Shown here piece after piece: positions 36,112-44,896 of a stretch of 64,000 nucleotides of DNA; the stretch's first letter is position 1; the number at the start of each line of letters is the position of its first letter. The notes beneath the pieces are model-generated. The model did no database searches and was not told the DNA's origin. It saw only the letters and a program-made list of their open reading frames with translations. Origin of the DNA: Bin55 sp009840545 (GTDB taxonomy: Bacteria; Pseudomonadota; Gammaproteobacteria; Pseudomonadales; Azotimanducaceae); assembly GCA_965208815.1 (NCBI GenBank), contig OZ242357.1, positions 434,001 to 498,000 on the forward strand, read 5' to 3'. The position numbers and the translations under genes are program-made.

Positions 36112-36209
36112 CGAAATTGCCAAAGAAAATCCGGCGCGCTCATAACAGGTCGTTTCGCTAAAATAGCGATTCCTAAACAACTCACCTGTCAGGTGCGCAC
36201 CGGAGGCGT

Positions 36210-37520
36210 ATGAGCATGATAACAAATCCCCGTCGCGTCGAGGTCGATTTCAGCAATCACCATCTCACGGGATCGGGCGGGCTGTGCTTTCTTTCGCGCA
36301 TGGCGCGTCGACTGGATCTGTTTCGCGAGCTCTCGGGTCTGCGCTCTCTGAAGCGACGGCGACGGGGGGTTCCGGACGCCGAGAGGACGTGGTCGCTGAT
36401 CGCCTCGCTGGCCCTGGGGAACGGGGCGCTGTCGGATCTGGAGGTGCTGGGATGGGACCGGACGGCGTGCGAGCTGCTGGGTCTCACGGAGCGTCCGAGC
36501 CCTCGCCGGGTGGGGGAGCATCTGGCCCGCTTCGAGGATACGGACGTCGCCGCGCTGCGGGCGGTGGGCCGCAAGATGGCGCAGGAGGTGGTTCCGGGGA
36601 TGGCGCGGCACTTTCTCGACGAGCTGGGCTACGTGCCGCTGTTTCTGGACTCCACGCAGATCGAGGTGCGGGGCGGACGCTTCGAGGGGGCGGCCAGGGA
36701 CTACCAGGGGGAGACCGGCTACCAGCTGGCGGCCGCCTTCGTCGGGCACGTCCAGGTGAGCGGTCGTCTTCGGCCGGGCAACACCCATCCCGCCCACGGC
36801 TGGCTCGAGCAGGTGGAGCGCGACGTCGAGCCGCTGCTGGCGGGCGTTCCGGTGTGGGGGCGCATGGACAACGCCTACTACCGCAGGGACGTGGTGGAGC
36901 ACTTCGAGGACCGGGGCTGGGACTACTCGGTCAGCGTGACCTCGGAGGTCGCCAAGCGACCGATCCTGGACGCGGCGGCACAGGTGCTGGAGGACGCGGA
37001 CTGGGAGGAGATCAACGAGCACGAGAGGGCGGCGCTGATCACGCATCGCCCGACGCGGTGGCGCAACATGCAGACCTACGTGGTGGTGCGCCAGGAAGTG
37101 GTCGGCGGGGAGCGGCTGCTGTTTCCGCGGCACACCGTGATCCTGGTGTCGCGCGACGATCTCGACCTGAAGGAGCTGGTGCTCCGCCATCGCGGCAAGC
37201 AGGGGCAGGAGAACGCGTTCAAGGGCCCGCTGCGGGAGATGAACCTGCACCATCCCCGCTGCATGGGGTTCCGGGCGAACCAGGCGTACTACGAGTGCGC
37301 CCTGATCGCCCAGCTGCTGGTGCGGGCCGTCCAGCACCGCATGCTGCCCAAGGAGGCGCGGAGCCGCAGCCTCGGCTACGTCATCCGGCACCTGATGCGC
37401 ACGGTGGCCGTGCTGGTGCGCACCGGCCGTCGTCTGTATCTGAACTTCGCGCGCTCGAACTGGGAGCTGGCCTGGCTGCTTCATGCCGCGGACAGCTTCG
37501 GGGAGACCGTCGCAAGCTGA
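36210..37520 (+). CDS. IS1380-family transposase
   Basis: 436 residues. Family signature: FLDSTQIEV (first Asp), GRMDNAYYRRD (second Asp) and KGQENAFKGPL (Glu) form the DDE triad. The N-terminus (TNPRRVEVDFSNHHLTGSGG) and the RHLMRTVAVLVRTGRRLYL segment near the end are typical of IS1380. Codon usage is GC-rich throughout, unlike neighbouring genes. The gene looks intact, with start ATG and TGA stop, so the element may be active. Long overlapping frames on both strands within it are shadows of its high GC content. Confidence 0.93.
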   Translation: MSMITNPRRVEVDFSNHHLTGSGGLCFLSRMARRLDLFRELSGLRSLKRRRRGVPDAERTWSLIASLALGNGALSDLEVLGWDRTACELLGLTERPSPRRVGEHLARFEDTDVAALRAVGRKMAQEVVPGMARHFLDELGYVPLFLDSTQIEVRGGRFEGAARDYQGETGYQLAAAFVGHVQVSGRLRPGNTHPAHGWLEQVERDVEPLLAGVPVWGRMDNAYYRRDVVEHFEDRGWDYSVSVTSEVAKRPILDAAAQVLEDADWEEINEHERAALITHRPTRWRNMQTYVVVRQEVVGGERLLFPRHTVILVSRDDLDLKELVLRHRGKQGQENAFKGPLREMNLHHPRCMGFRANQAYYECALIAQLLVRAVQHRMLPKEARSRSLGYVIRHLMRTVAVLVRTGRRLYLNFARSNWELAWLLHAADSFGETVAS

Positions 37521-37776
37521 GCGCCGCGTCGGGCGACATCGAGACTGACGCAGCGGCGACATGTTCCACGTACCGGCGAAGAGTTCCGCTCTTCCGCGAA
37601 TCGGTTCGTCCCAAAACTCGCAAAACCAGCGCGCCCACGCGCAGTCGCGCCGAAATATGCGGTTCCCCGTCGACTCTCGCGCACACTCGGCGTTCGTGGC
37701 GGCATCCTCGTCCCATTCAAGAGCAAAAACTATCTGGCGTTGGAAGGGAATGATCTAGAATCCGACCTCTGCAGAC

Positions 37777-37793
37777 CTTAACCGGATATCAAG
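37777..37793 (-). repeat. Right terminal inverted repeat of IS1380-family element
   Basis: CTTAACCGGATATCAAG, the exact complement of the left end. Confidence 0.88.
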
Positions 37794-37802
37794 GACTCTT
37801 CC
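37794..37802. repeat. Right flanking direct repeat of IS element
   Basis: GACTCTTCC, identical to 36086-36094 on the other side of the element. Confidence 0.75.
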
Positions 37803-37906
37803 AAATCAGTTAATCTAGCTTGTAACTTGCACTGTCGGCTGTTAGAATTGAACATTAGTTCAGTAATGTCGTACAGTGTGCGATACGGGAACCCGCCAAG
37901 ACTGAC

Positions 37907-38767
37907 GTGAGACCTGGGAAGATCAAGGCAATTACAACTGCCGACGCAGCCCGGCTCACATCTCTCACCGTGCACCAAATACAGTATGTGGTGCGCAAGG
38001 GAATAGTTAAACCACAACGCGGTGTACGCAGCCGCTTCGAATTCTCTTTTCAAGACATAGTCGTACTGCGACGAATCAAGCGCATGTTAGACCGAGACGT
38101 GCCTATGTCGAGAATCGTGAAGGGAATCTCCGCAGTACAGGCACTTTCCCCACTTCAGCCACTCTCAGCCGTAAATGTTCAATCACTCGGTTCCGAGGTT
38201 GTAGTTCATGATCGGCAATCCATTTGGAACCCGGAAACGGGTCAGACTCTCCTCAACTTTGACGGCGAGAAAGAAGAAGAGAAGGCAAATATTCGTGAGT
38301 TTCCCGTCAGGGAGGCAGAACTGCGCTCATTGCTCAGACACTTGGATCAGCACCTATCCAAGGAGAATCTGACGAGCCTAGATTGGTTCAACATTGGAAT
38401 GGAGTTAGAGTCCGTTAAGGAACCAAAACGTGCGAACCGAGCTTATCGAGAGGCGATTCGCTTGGACGATAAGAACATCAATGCGTACCTCAACTTGGGT
38501 AGATTGCTTCAACTGGATGAGAAACTGCCTGAAGCAAAACGCTTATACGAGAGAGTTCTGCAGTTGTCTCCGAGCAGTGAACTAGCCAGCTACAACTTGG
38601 GGACGATCTTCGACACGCTTGAAGAATTCGAGCTCGCGATGGAGCACTATCGCAATGCTCCCAACATGTCGCAATCGCATCACAACTTGGCTCGAATTTT
38701 CGAATTGCTAGGCGATGAAGTTGCCGCGCAGCGGCACCTCGAGAGGTCAAGAGAGCTGGAAGAATAG
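37907..38767 (+). CDS. MerR-type HTH protein with C-terminal TPR repeats
   Basis: 286 residues. Residues 8-75 form a MerR-like winged helix (TADAARLTSLTVHQIQYVVR, then a GVRSRFEFSFQDIVVLRRIK second half, as in proteins binding DNA with one recognition helix). After a linker, residues 160-270 contain TPR-like repeats (FNIGMELESVKEPKRANRAY, AYLNLGRLLQLDEKLPEAKR, SYNLGTIFDTLEEFELAMEH). The combination MerR-HTH plus TPR suggests a transcription factor responding to protein partners. GTG start. It begins about 105 nt after the IS element, which may have replaced its promoter. The PhyH gene follows 132 nt downstream. Confidence 0.8.
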   Translation: MRPGKIKAITTADAARLTSLTVHQIQYVVRKGIVKPQRGVRSRFEFSFQDIVVLRRIKRMLDRDVPMSRIVKGISAVQALSPLQPLSAVNVQSLGSEVVVHDRQSIWNPETGQTLLNFDGEKEEEKANIREFPVREAELRSLLRHLDQHLSKENLTSLDWFNIGMELESVKEPKRANRAYREAIRLDDKNINAYLNLGRLLQLDEKLPEAKRLYERVLQLSPSSELASYNLGTIFDTLEEFELAMEHYRNAPNMSQSHHNLARIFELLGDEVAAQRHLERSRELEE

Positions 38768-38899
38768 TTCTTTATCAACAAGCTCTACTACACAACTATT
38801 CTTGGACGTGCGCATGTGTAACCAGCGGAAGAATCTATTCGTTGCGCTTTGTAGCACCTGCAGGTAGCATAACTTCCACTCCTAGTTAGGTGAAGGGCA

Positions 38900-39892
38900 T
38901 TGAACGAATACAACCAAGGGCACGCTTCAGGACAATCAGTAGCAAGAGATGTTTGCATTCGTGAACCTAGGGTTTATTCGGACCACGCAGAATCCTCCAA
39001 GCAGTGGGAGCCCAACGTCGACGAGGTCGCACACTTTGTCGAACATGGATTTCTCGTCAAACGAGGACTCGTAGACGCAAAGGAAGCGCTTCGAAAGTCA
39101 GTCGACCTCCTTTGGGAAAACGTACCTGAAGGAGTCTTGAACCGGCACGACCCCAAAACGTGGGTCGACTATCCACACGAAAAGTGGCTTGAACAGTACG
39201 TCGATGAAGTTGGCCGGTTGCATCGAGGGAACTGGAAAATGCGTTCTCGTGGTGCCAGCGGCCTTGGTACCCAACCGTTTCTAGTTGACCAAATTGCCAA
39301 TCACCCAGGCATAAGGACAGTTGCCGCGTCGTTACTAGGATCACCAATCGAGTTTTCCCGAAGAGTTCGCGGCGTATACGCGATCTTTCCCAAACCACCA
39401 GAGGAAAATTGGAAGCTGGGTCCGCACGGTGACTATATGGCAGCACACTTGTCCGCAATGGTTTTTGCCGACGACGTTCCTCCACATTCCGGTGGTTTCG
39501 CTGTCTGGCCCGGATCTCATACGCGACTTCACAGGTGTTGGGACTATGTCCACGCCAGTCACATTTCGGAACAGAACGGGAAATGCTTTGCTCAAGTTCG
39601 TGATCAGGTGTTGAGAGATACGATTCCAGTCGAATTTTCGGGGCATGCGGGAGATGTGGTTTTCTGGCATCCTCGAATGCTCCATTCGGCTGGTGTGAAC
39701 TACTCGGCTGAAGAAAAGAACCCAGTTGTGCGGATACTCATTCCTTGCGACTATCAACGTGTAGGATTGTCCTACTATGACGATTTGCAGTATGGTCCAG
39801 GTCCACTCTACCAGTATTGGGTGGACACTCGTAATTTTCGCGAGGATGTAGCTGCAACACCAGACAATATGTGGAGCAATTGGAACGTCTAG
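38900..39892 (+). CDS. Phytanoyl-CoA dioxygenase (PhyH) family protein
   Basis: 330 residues. The jelly-roll core contains the iron site HGDYM (HxD) and the distal His in MLHSAGVN, with Arg in VVRILIPCD for 2-oxoglutarate, and GGFAVWPGSHTRLHR between them. It is an Fe(II)/2-oxoglutarate oxygenase of unknown substrate. The start is TTG at 38900 with a GAAGGG just before it; an internal start is possible because the N-terminal 40 residues are not conserved-looking. It is upstream of DUF418 and ankyrin genes on the same strand. Confidence 0.85.
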   Translation: MNEYNQGHASGQSVARDVCIREPRVYSDHAESSKQWEPNVDEVAHFVEHGFLVKRGLVDAKEALRKSVDLLWENVPEGVLNRHDPKTWVDYPHEKWLEQYVDEVGRLHRGNWKMRSRGASGLGTQPFLVDQIANHPGIRTVAASLLGSPIEFSRRVRGVYAIFPKPPEENWKLGPHGDYMAAHLSAMVFADDVPPHSGGFAVWPGSHTRLHRCWDYVHASHISEQNGKCFAQVRDQVLRDTIPVEFSGHAGDVVFWHPRMLHSAGVNYSAEEKNPVVRILIPCDYQRVGLSYYDDLQYGPGPLYQYWVDTRNFREDVAATPDNMWSNWNV

Positions 39893-39991
39893 TTTCTCTT
39901 CTGCACTGCAAGTGCCTCGAAGGTGTGGGAGGAACTTGCGGTTTGGCCCTTAAACTGTGCTCCAAATCGAACAACCCTGAGAACAACTGCA

Positions 39992-41296
39992 ATGAGTAGT
40001 GCAACAGTCGTTGATGCGCCTACTGAACAAACCACGACCATAGGTCCCGTTGATACATCCGAGCGTATTGATTCGATCGATGTACTAAGAGGTCTTGCGG
40101 TACTCGGAATTTTGACCATCAATATCTTCGGTTTTGCTTTGCCCTCAATGGCTCACATGAATCCCACTTTGTTGGGACCCATGAGTCAAGCAGATTGGAT
40201 CACTTACTTTGTTGCTTGGATTGCATTGGAAGGATCGCAACGGGCAATTTTTTCGATGTTGTTCGGTGCGGGAGTGATATTGTTCCTGAGTCGCATCATG
40301 GCTAGTGATCGAGCTCAGTATGGAGTGCGTCTCTACTACCGACGGACACTATGGCTCATAGCATTTGGTCTGATTGATGCATACATTCTCTTCTGGCCAG
40401 GGGACATCCTCTTTTTCTACGGCGTTGCAGGATTAATCCTTTATTTCATGAGGGACTGGACGCCCCGACGGTTGCTCGTTGTGGCGGGTGTCATCGCCTT
40501 GGTCATGTGCCTCCTGCGTATTGCAATCATGTTTGGCATGGAGGTAATGGAAGAAGCGATTGATGACCCGGGGAATCCTATTGCGGCACAGATGACGGAC
40601 GAGCAGATAGAAGACTTCCGTATGGCCTTTGGAGAAGTGTCTCCAGAGTACTTGGAGAAGGAGATTAGAGAGCGTAGTTCCGGTTTCTTTACGGCGTTTC
40701 TACCCAATGCGGAAGATGCGCTCAAGATGCAAACAGTGAACGGAATAGTCATGCTCTTTTGGGACGTATTGATGCTCATGATGATCGGAATGGCTCTTTA
40801 CCGATGGCGAGTGTTCGATGCACCTCGATCCACATTGTTCTACCTTTGCATGGGATTGGGTGGACTTGCAATTGGCTACTTGGTCAACTGGTGGGAAGTC
40901 TCCCACTCCGTGGCCAACAACTTTCTCATTCACTACTATTTTTGGACCTATGACATTGGACGAATTGCTACCGGAATTGGATATATAGGGTTTGTAATGT
41001 TGATCTGCAAACTGCAAGTTTGGGCGGTGGTACGGAATTCTCTTGCGGCTGTAGGTCGCATGGCACTTACTAACTATGTGATGCAGACGCTGATATGCAA
41101 CACGATTTTCATCGGATTCGGTCTCTACGGTTCTATGGGAATTGCACAGCTGTACATTGTTGTAGGGCTCATTTGGTTGGCGCAGCTGATCTACAGCCCG
41201 TTTTGGCTTGCTAGGTTCAAGTACGGTCCTCTTGAGTGGGTATGGCGAAAACTCACCTACGCAAGACTAGCCCAACGAACGATATCCATGCGCTAG
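39992..41296 (+). CDS. DUF418 family membrane protein
   Basis: 434 residues with ten or so hydrophobic segments. The opening IDSIDVLRGLAVLGILTINI is the family hallmark, the C-terminal domain has GRMALTNYVMQTLICNTIF and the tail ends FKYGPLEWVWRKLTYAR, as in most DUF418 proteins. Related to acyltransferase-3-like membrane enzymes; function not established. The ATG at 39992 (MSSATVVDAP) is chosen because the upstream in-frame extension has no family character. The next gene starts 4 nt after its stop, so the two are co-transcribed. Confidence 0.88.
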   Translation: MSSATVVDAPTEQTTTIGPVDTSERIDSIDVLRGLAVLGILTINIFGFALPSMAHMNPTLLGPMSQADWITYFVAWIALEGSQRAIFSMLFGAGVILFLSRIMASDRAQYGVRLYYRRTLWLIAFGLIDAYILFWPGDILFFYGVAGLILYFMRDWTPRRLLVVAGVIALVMCLLRIAIMFGMEVMEEAIDDPGNPIAAQMTDEQIEDFRMAFGEVSPEYLEKEIRERSSGFFTAFLPNAEDALKMQTVNGIVMLFWDVLMLMMIGMALYRWRVFDAPRSTLFYLCMGLGGLAIGYLVNWWEVSHSVANNFLIHYYFWTYDIGRIATGIGYIGFVMLICKLQVWAVVRNSLAAVGRMALTNYVMQTLICNTIFIGFGLYGSMGIAQLYIVVGLIWLAQLIYSPFWLARFKYGPLEWVWRKLTYARLAQRTISMR

Positions 41297-41300
41297 AGAC

Positions 41301-42395
41301 ATGCGCGTCGAATACAGGAAAGTTTGTGAAGCGATAGCTGCTGGCAGGCTTGCCGATGTAGGAAAGGAAGTACAAGCAAATCCAAAAGTCGTTGAACACT
41401 GGAAGCCGCTGTGTGACGCTGCGTTTTACGGTAGCAGCGAATGTATTGGCATATTACTAGATGCTGGTGCAGACCCGAATCAGATAGCAGGTACAGCATC
41501 GCGACACACTCCTCTGACGCGAATCGCGCAATACCACAAGACCATTCCAAAGCACGAGGGACACTCGAAGTCAATGTCTCTACTCTTGAATCGGGGTGCG
41601 AATCCTGGAATTAGTGCGGGTCCGCTGAACTTAACGCCGTTGGCGTATGCAACGATTGGTCCACTTTCTACACTAGTCGAAGTTCTTCGTGGCCATGCTG
41701 ACGGCCGCGACATCTTTAGTGCTGCCTCACTTCACGATAAGTATTGGCTCGAGCAAATTCTTGATGAGCAAGTCGTGACTCCACATGTAGATGAGAGCGA
41801 CAGGACGCCTTTGCATTACATCGGATTGTCTGGAATGTGGCGTGAATTAGGAGCCTCTTCATCTTTGGAGTGTGCGAAGCTGTTGCTTGACCACAGCTAT
41901 GAAGTCGATGCGGTGCAGGAAATACCGGATGAAGGAGAGGTATTCGAAGCAACACCCTTGTGGTACGCAGTCGCATATTCGCAGAACGTTGAACTGATCA
42001 AGTTCTTGTTGGAACGTCGTGCGAATCCCAATCCTGCAACGTTTGCGGCGACCTACTCGGGCGAGCTACAAATTGTTCAATTGCTGAACCAGTACGGTGC
42101 CGACTGGAATATCAAATTTGCAGGCCGCACTCCGATCCAGGATCTCTTGAGCTATCGAAGGACTAAATTGGTGCCATGGCTATTGGACAATGGTGCGCGT
42201 GTCGACTTGCAGGACTCCGACGGGAGAACTGCATTACATACTGCAGCGATGTATGGGTGCAAACCGAATCTGCTTCAGCAGATTCTCGACCACGGCGGAG
42301 ACACGAATGTCAAAGACAACGAGGGGTGTACACCGTTAGATTTGGCACGAAAGAGGGGGAAGACCCAAGTTGTGGATTTCCTCGAGAATGTCTAG
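41301..42395 (+). CDS. Ankyrin repeat protein
   Basis: 364 residues. Ankyrin-type repeats include CIGILLDAGADPNQI, HTPLTRIAQY, SLLLNRGANPGIS, RTALHTAAMYGCKPNLLQQ and a last CTPLDLARKRGKTQVVDFL. No signal peptide. It starts 4 nt after the DUF418 stop, suggesting a common transcript. Converges with feoB, 40 nt away. Like the other ankyrin gene in the window, it is probably a cytoplasmic protein-binding scaffold; partner unknown. Confidence 0.85.
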   Translation: MRVEYRKVCEAIAAGRLADVGKEVQANPKVVEHWKPLCDAAFYGSSECIGILLDAGADPNQIAGTASRHTPLTRIAQYHKTIPKHEGHSKSMSLLLNRGANPGISAGPLNLTPLAYATIGPLSTLVEVLRGHADGRDIFSAASLHDKYWLEQILDEQVVTPHVDESDRTPLHYIGLSGMWRELGASSSLECAKLLLDHSYEVDAVQEIPDEGEVFEATPLWYAVAYSQNVELIKFLLERRANPNPATFAATYSGELQIVQLLNQYGADWNIKFAGRTPIQDLLSYRRTKLVPWLLDNGARVDLQDSDGRTALHTAAMYGCKPNLLQQILDHGGDTNVKDNEGCTPLDLARKRGKTQVVDFLENV

Positions 42396-42435
42396 CTAAT
42401 CTAGGTTTCTAGATTAACCGTCAATTCGAACGTTG

Positions 42436-44526
42436 CTATGGAACCTGCGCGACTTGTATGAGTCGATCTTCCTCCGGCGCTTGTTTGCGACCCCAGAAAA
42501 TCAAGAAGGCAAATGCGGATGCTGCCAGAAGGACAGTAAGTCCCAGAGTGATTAGAGACTGAATTGGCGTTGTGCCAAGCATTCCTATCTGATAACACAT
42601 GACCGCCGCTGAGTATGCGATCACAACGCTCCAAACGGTGCTAAACGAAGCCCAGAAAGAACCTAGCTCCTTGTAAATCGCTCCAATGGTTGCCACGCAG
42701 GGCATGTACAAGAGTATGAATACGAGATAGGAAAAAGCGCCCAGTTGCCCGTTAAAAAGCGACTGCATGGCTTGGACTGTGTTAATTTCAACCTGATGGC
42801 TCGAAGCAGCTTCTTCCACACTATCCTCGGCTTCGACTGCAATTCCAAGCGGGTCTGCAACGGACTCACTCAGAGCCATGAAGTTTTGGGGAATCGATGC
42901 GACTGCTTCTCCGAGCGTTTCACCGAAATCGAACTCTTCGTCAGTGTTGGTCGGTGGGCTGTACAGCGTGTCGAGAGTTCCAACAACCACTTCCTTCGCA
43001 AACATACCCGTGAATATCCCTACTGTTGCTGGCCAGTTGTCTTTCTCTACACCCATAGGGTGGAAGGCAGGAGTAATTAGTCTGCCAAACGAAGAAAGTA
43101 TGGAGTTCTCCTTGTTGTCGTTTCCCATCGACCCATCTGTTCCGATGGTACTAGCCATGTTCAACACCACCACGACAAGCACGATGGCTTTGCCCGCTCG
43201 AAGAACGAACCCTTTGAGGCGGTGCCATGTATGAGTGAATATTCCTCGAACGGTTGGCAAGTGGTAGGTAGGTAGTTCGTGTGAGAAAGATTGCGATGTC
43301 GTAGGAACAAGGTATTTGCGCACGCACCAGGCTGAGCCGACCGCAACAAGAATCCCGAGTAGATAGAGAGCAAAAACGACGTTCTGACCATTCGTAGGGA
43401 AGAACGCTGCGGCAAACAAAGCATAAACTGTCAAACGAGCTCCGCAGGACATGAAAGGAGCCATGATCGTGGCAAGAATTCGATCGGGACGACTCTTGAG
43501 GTTTCTTACTCCCATTACAGAAGGTACGTTGCATCCAAAGCCCACGATCAGAGGCACGAAGGCTTCTCCGGGAACTCCGATTCTCTTCATTGGCTTGTCG
43601 AGAATGAACGCAATTCGGCTCATGTAGCCACTGTCTTCAAGCAGTGTCATCGCAAGAAACAATGTGCCGATAACTGGAATGAACGTCGCGACGAGCTGTA
43701 CGCCACCGCCAATGCCGTGGCAGATGAGAGCAGTGAGCCATTCTGGAGTATTGATGCTCGATAGCAAGAAGCTGGGACCTTCTACGAAAAGGATCGCACC
43801 TACGAGATCGAAGAAATCGATAAACACAGACCCGAGATTAATCGCGAAAAAGAACATCAGGTACATGACGGCGAGAAAAATCGGGAACGCCAGTACGCGA
43901 TTGAGTACAACTTTGTCTATTAGCTTCGTGAAATTTGGAGCTCTTTGTGTTTGCTCTTGTGCTTCGAGTGCTACTTCGTCGACGAACTTGTAGCGCATAT
44001 CGTCAGAGTCGAGCTTTTCTAAGTCGCTTGCAGTTGCCTCAGATATGGCGGAGCGTAGCTCGTCAAGTCCCTGGCTTTTTTTGGCCGCAACCTCGACGAC
44101 AGGACATCGCAACCGTTCGCTTAGACGACTGGAATCAACCTGCACCTTATTGCGACGCGCTACATCCATCATGGTAAGAACAACCACCGTGGGTACTCCA
44201 AGCTCGAGTAGCTGGGTTGTAAGGAATAGCCCACGTTGAATGCTGTTGCAATCAACGACGTTTACGTACACGTCCGCATCGTGCTCGGTTAAAAACTTTC
44301 TAACGAGACGTTCATCCTCACCGATGTTGGAGTCGGGCAGGTTGATGTCGTAGAGACCAGGTAGGTCTATTACTTCGTGCCGTTTGCCTTCAAAGTTGAA
44401 CCAGCCTGACTTTTTCTCGACCGTAACGCCAGACCAATTGCCAATTTTCTGGTGGCTTTTTGTTAGTTCGTTGAAGAGAGTGGACTTGCCGCTATTGGGA
44501 TTGCCCACCAACGCAATTGTTGTCAC
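42436..44526 (-). CDS. feoB: Ferrous iron transporter FeoB
   Basis: 696 residues. N-terminal GTPase: G1 GNPNSGKS, G2 GNWSGVTVE, G3 DLPGLYD; the G4 motif reads LTMMDVA, with Thr where NMxD-type FeoB has Asn. The membrane part has the two gate domains (VGFGCNVPSVMGVR; PFMSCGARLTVYALF; GIFTGMFAKEVVVGTL). It imports Fe(II) with GTP hydrolysis. The start is six bases after the stop of feoA, so the two are an operon. A FeoC-like gene is not seen. It converges with the ankyrin gene. Confidence 0.93.
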   Translation of the reverse strand: MTTIALVGNPNSGKSTLFNELTKSHQKIGNWSGVTVEKKSGWFNFEGKRHEVIDLPGLYDINLPDSNIGEDERLVRKFLTEHDADVYVNVVDCNSIQRGLFLTTQLLELGVPTVVVLTMMDVARRNKVQVDSSRLSERLRCPVVEVAAKKSQGLDELRSAISEATASDLEKLDSDDMRYKFVDEVALEAQEQTQRAPNFTKLIDKVVLNRVLAFPIFLAVMYLMFFFAINLGSVFIDFFDLVGAILFVEGPSFLLSSINTPEWLTALICHGIGGGVQLVATFIPVIGTLFLAMTLLEDSGYMSRIAFILDKPMKRIGVPGEAFVPLIVGFGCNVPSVMGVRNLKSRPDRILATIMAPFMSCGARLTVYALFAAAFFPTNGQNVVFALYLLGILVAVGSAWCVRKYLVPTTSQSFSHELPTYHLPTVRGIFTHTWHRLKGFVLRAGKAIVLVVVVLNMASTIGTDGSMGNDNKENSILSSFGRLITPAFHPMGVEKDNWPATVGIFTGMFAKEVVVGTLDTLYSPPTNTDEEFDFGETLGEAVASIPQNFMALSESVADPLGIAVEAEDSVEEAASSHQVEINTVQAMQSLFNGQLGAFSYLVFILLYMPCVATIGAIYKELGSFWASFSTVWSVVIAYSAAVMCYQIGMLGTTPIQSLITLGLTVLLAASAFAFLIFWGRKQAPEEDRLIQVAQVP

Positions 44527-44532
44527 GTGGGA

Positions 44533-44760
44533 CTAGTGAGGATTGACAGTGATACAGTCGACCTCATTGCGTCTGACTCCCAAGCTGTACCCGCGAAAAA
44601 TGATCTGAAGGGGATCGCCAAGTGGTGCCATTCGTTCCACAGTAATAGTCGTTCCCGGAACTAGACCCATGCTTTTGAGTTTCTTAGTGTGGCTCGCGTT
44701 GCTTGTATAGGCGACTACAGTAGCCGACTGTCCGGGGAGTAGCTCACTCAAAGACTTCAT
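44533..44760 (-). CDS. feoA: Ferrous iron transport protein FeoA
   Basis: 75 residues, SH3-like FeoA fold: LSELLPGQSATVVAY, LKSMGLVPGTTITVERMAPLG (split to show motif), and YSLGVRRNEVDCI. Accessory protein of FeoB at the cytoplasmic face. The first gene of the feo operon; a Fur-box-like site lies directly upstream (44768-44793). Confidence 0.9.
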   Translation of the reverse strand: MKSLSELLPGQSATVVAYTSNASHTKKLKSMGLVPGTTITVERMAPLGDPLQIIFRGYSLGVRRNEVDCITVNPH

Positions 44761-44767
44761 ATCAATT

Positions 44768-44793
44768 GAGAATGATATTGCGAATTATTCTTA
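44768..44793 (-). promoter_or_regulatory. Fur-box-like site and feoA promoter
   Basis: The dyad AGAATGAT...ATTATTCT (outer arms AGAAT at 44769-44773 and ATTCT at 44787-44791) resembles the Fur consensus GATAATGATAATCATTATC. On the minus strand TTGACT (44810-44805) and ATAATT (44788-44783), 16 nt apart, form a candidate promoter whose -10 lies inside the site, a classical arrangement for iron repression. Confidence 0.55.
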
Positions 44794-44896
44794 TTTAGAT
44801 TCTAAGTCAAAGCGACTCCTAGTGTCAAGAGCAATTAAGCACTCGCGAAATTCGTGTGGTCAACTGGAGACCCTGCGTTTGCAGTGTTCCGTTGGA

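Larger units (their letters stand above)
36095..37793 (+). mobile_element. Complete IS1380-family insertion sequence, GC-rich
   Basis: About 1.7 kb, bounded by a 17-bp perfect terminal inverted repeat (left CTTGATATCCGGTTAAG at 36095-36111; complementary right end at 37777-37793) and by the direct repeat GACTCTTCC on both sides. One transposase gene (36210-37520) occupies most of it, followed by about 255 nt of GC-rich non-coding sequence. The element is visibly richer in G and C than all surrounding genes, so it came recently from a high-GC donor. It lies in the divergent intergenic region between the small secreted protein and the MerR-TPR gene and may affect transcription of both. Confidence 0.9.

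Noticed and set aside
36189..37753. Long open frames on both strands within the transposase gene (36189-37562 minus; 36284-37753 plus)
   Set aside because: They are shadows of the GC-rich transposase; compositions are dominated by Arg, Gly, Ala and Pro, and they show no domain.
43930..44250. FeoB judged inactive because the G4 motif reads TMMD instead of NMMD
   Set aside because: All other GTPase and gate motifs are intact; a Thr substitution may change nucleotide specificity but does not support a pseudogene call.
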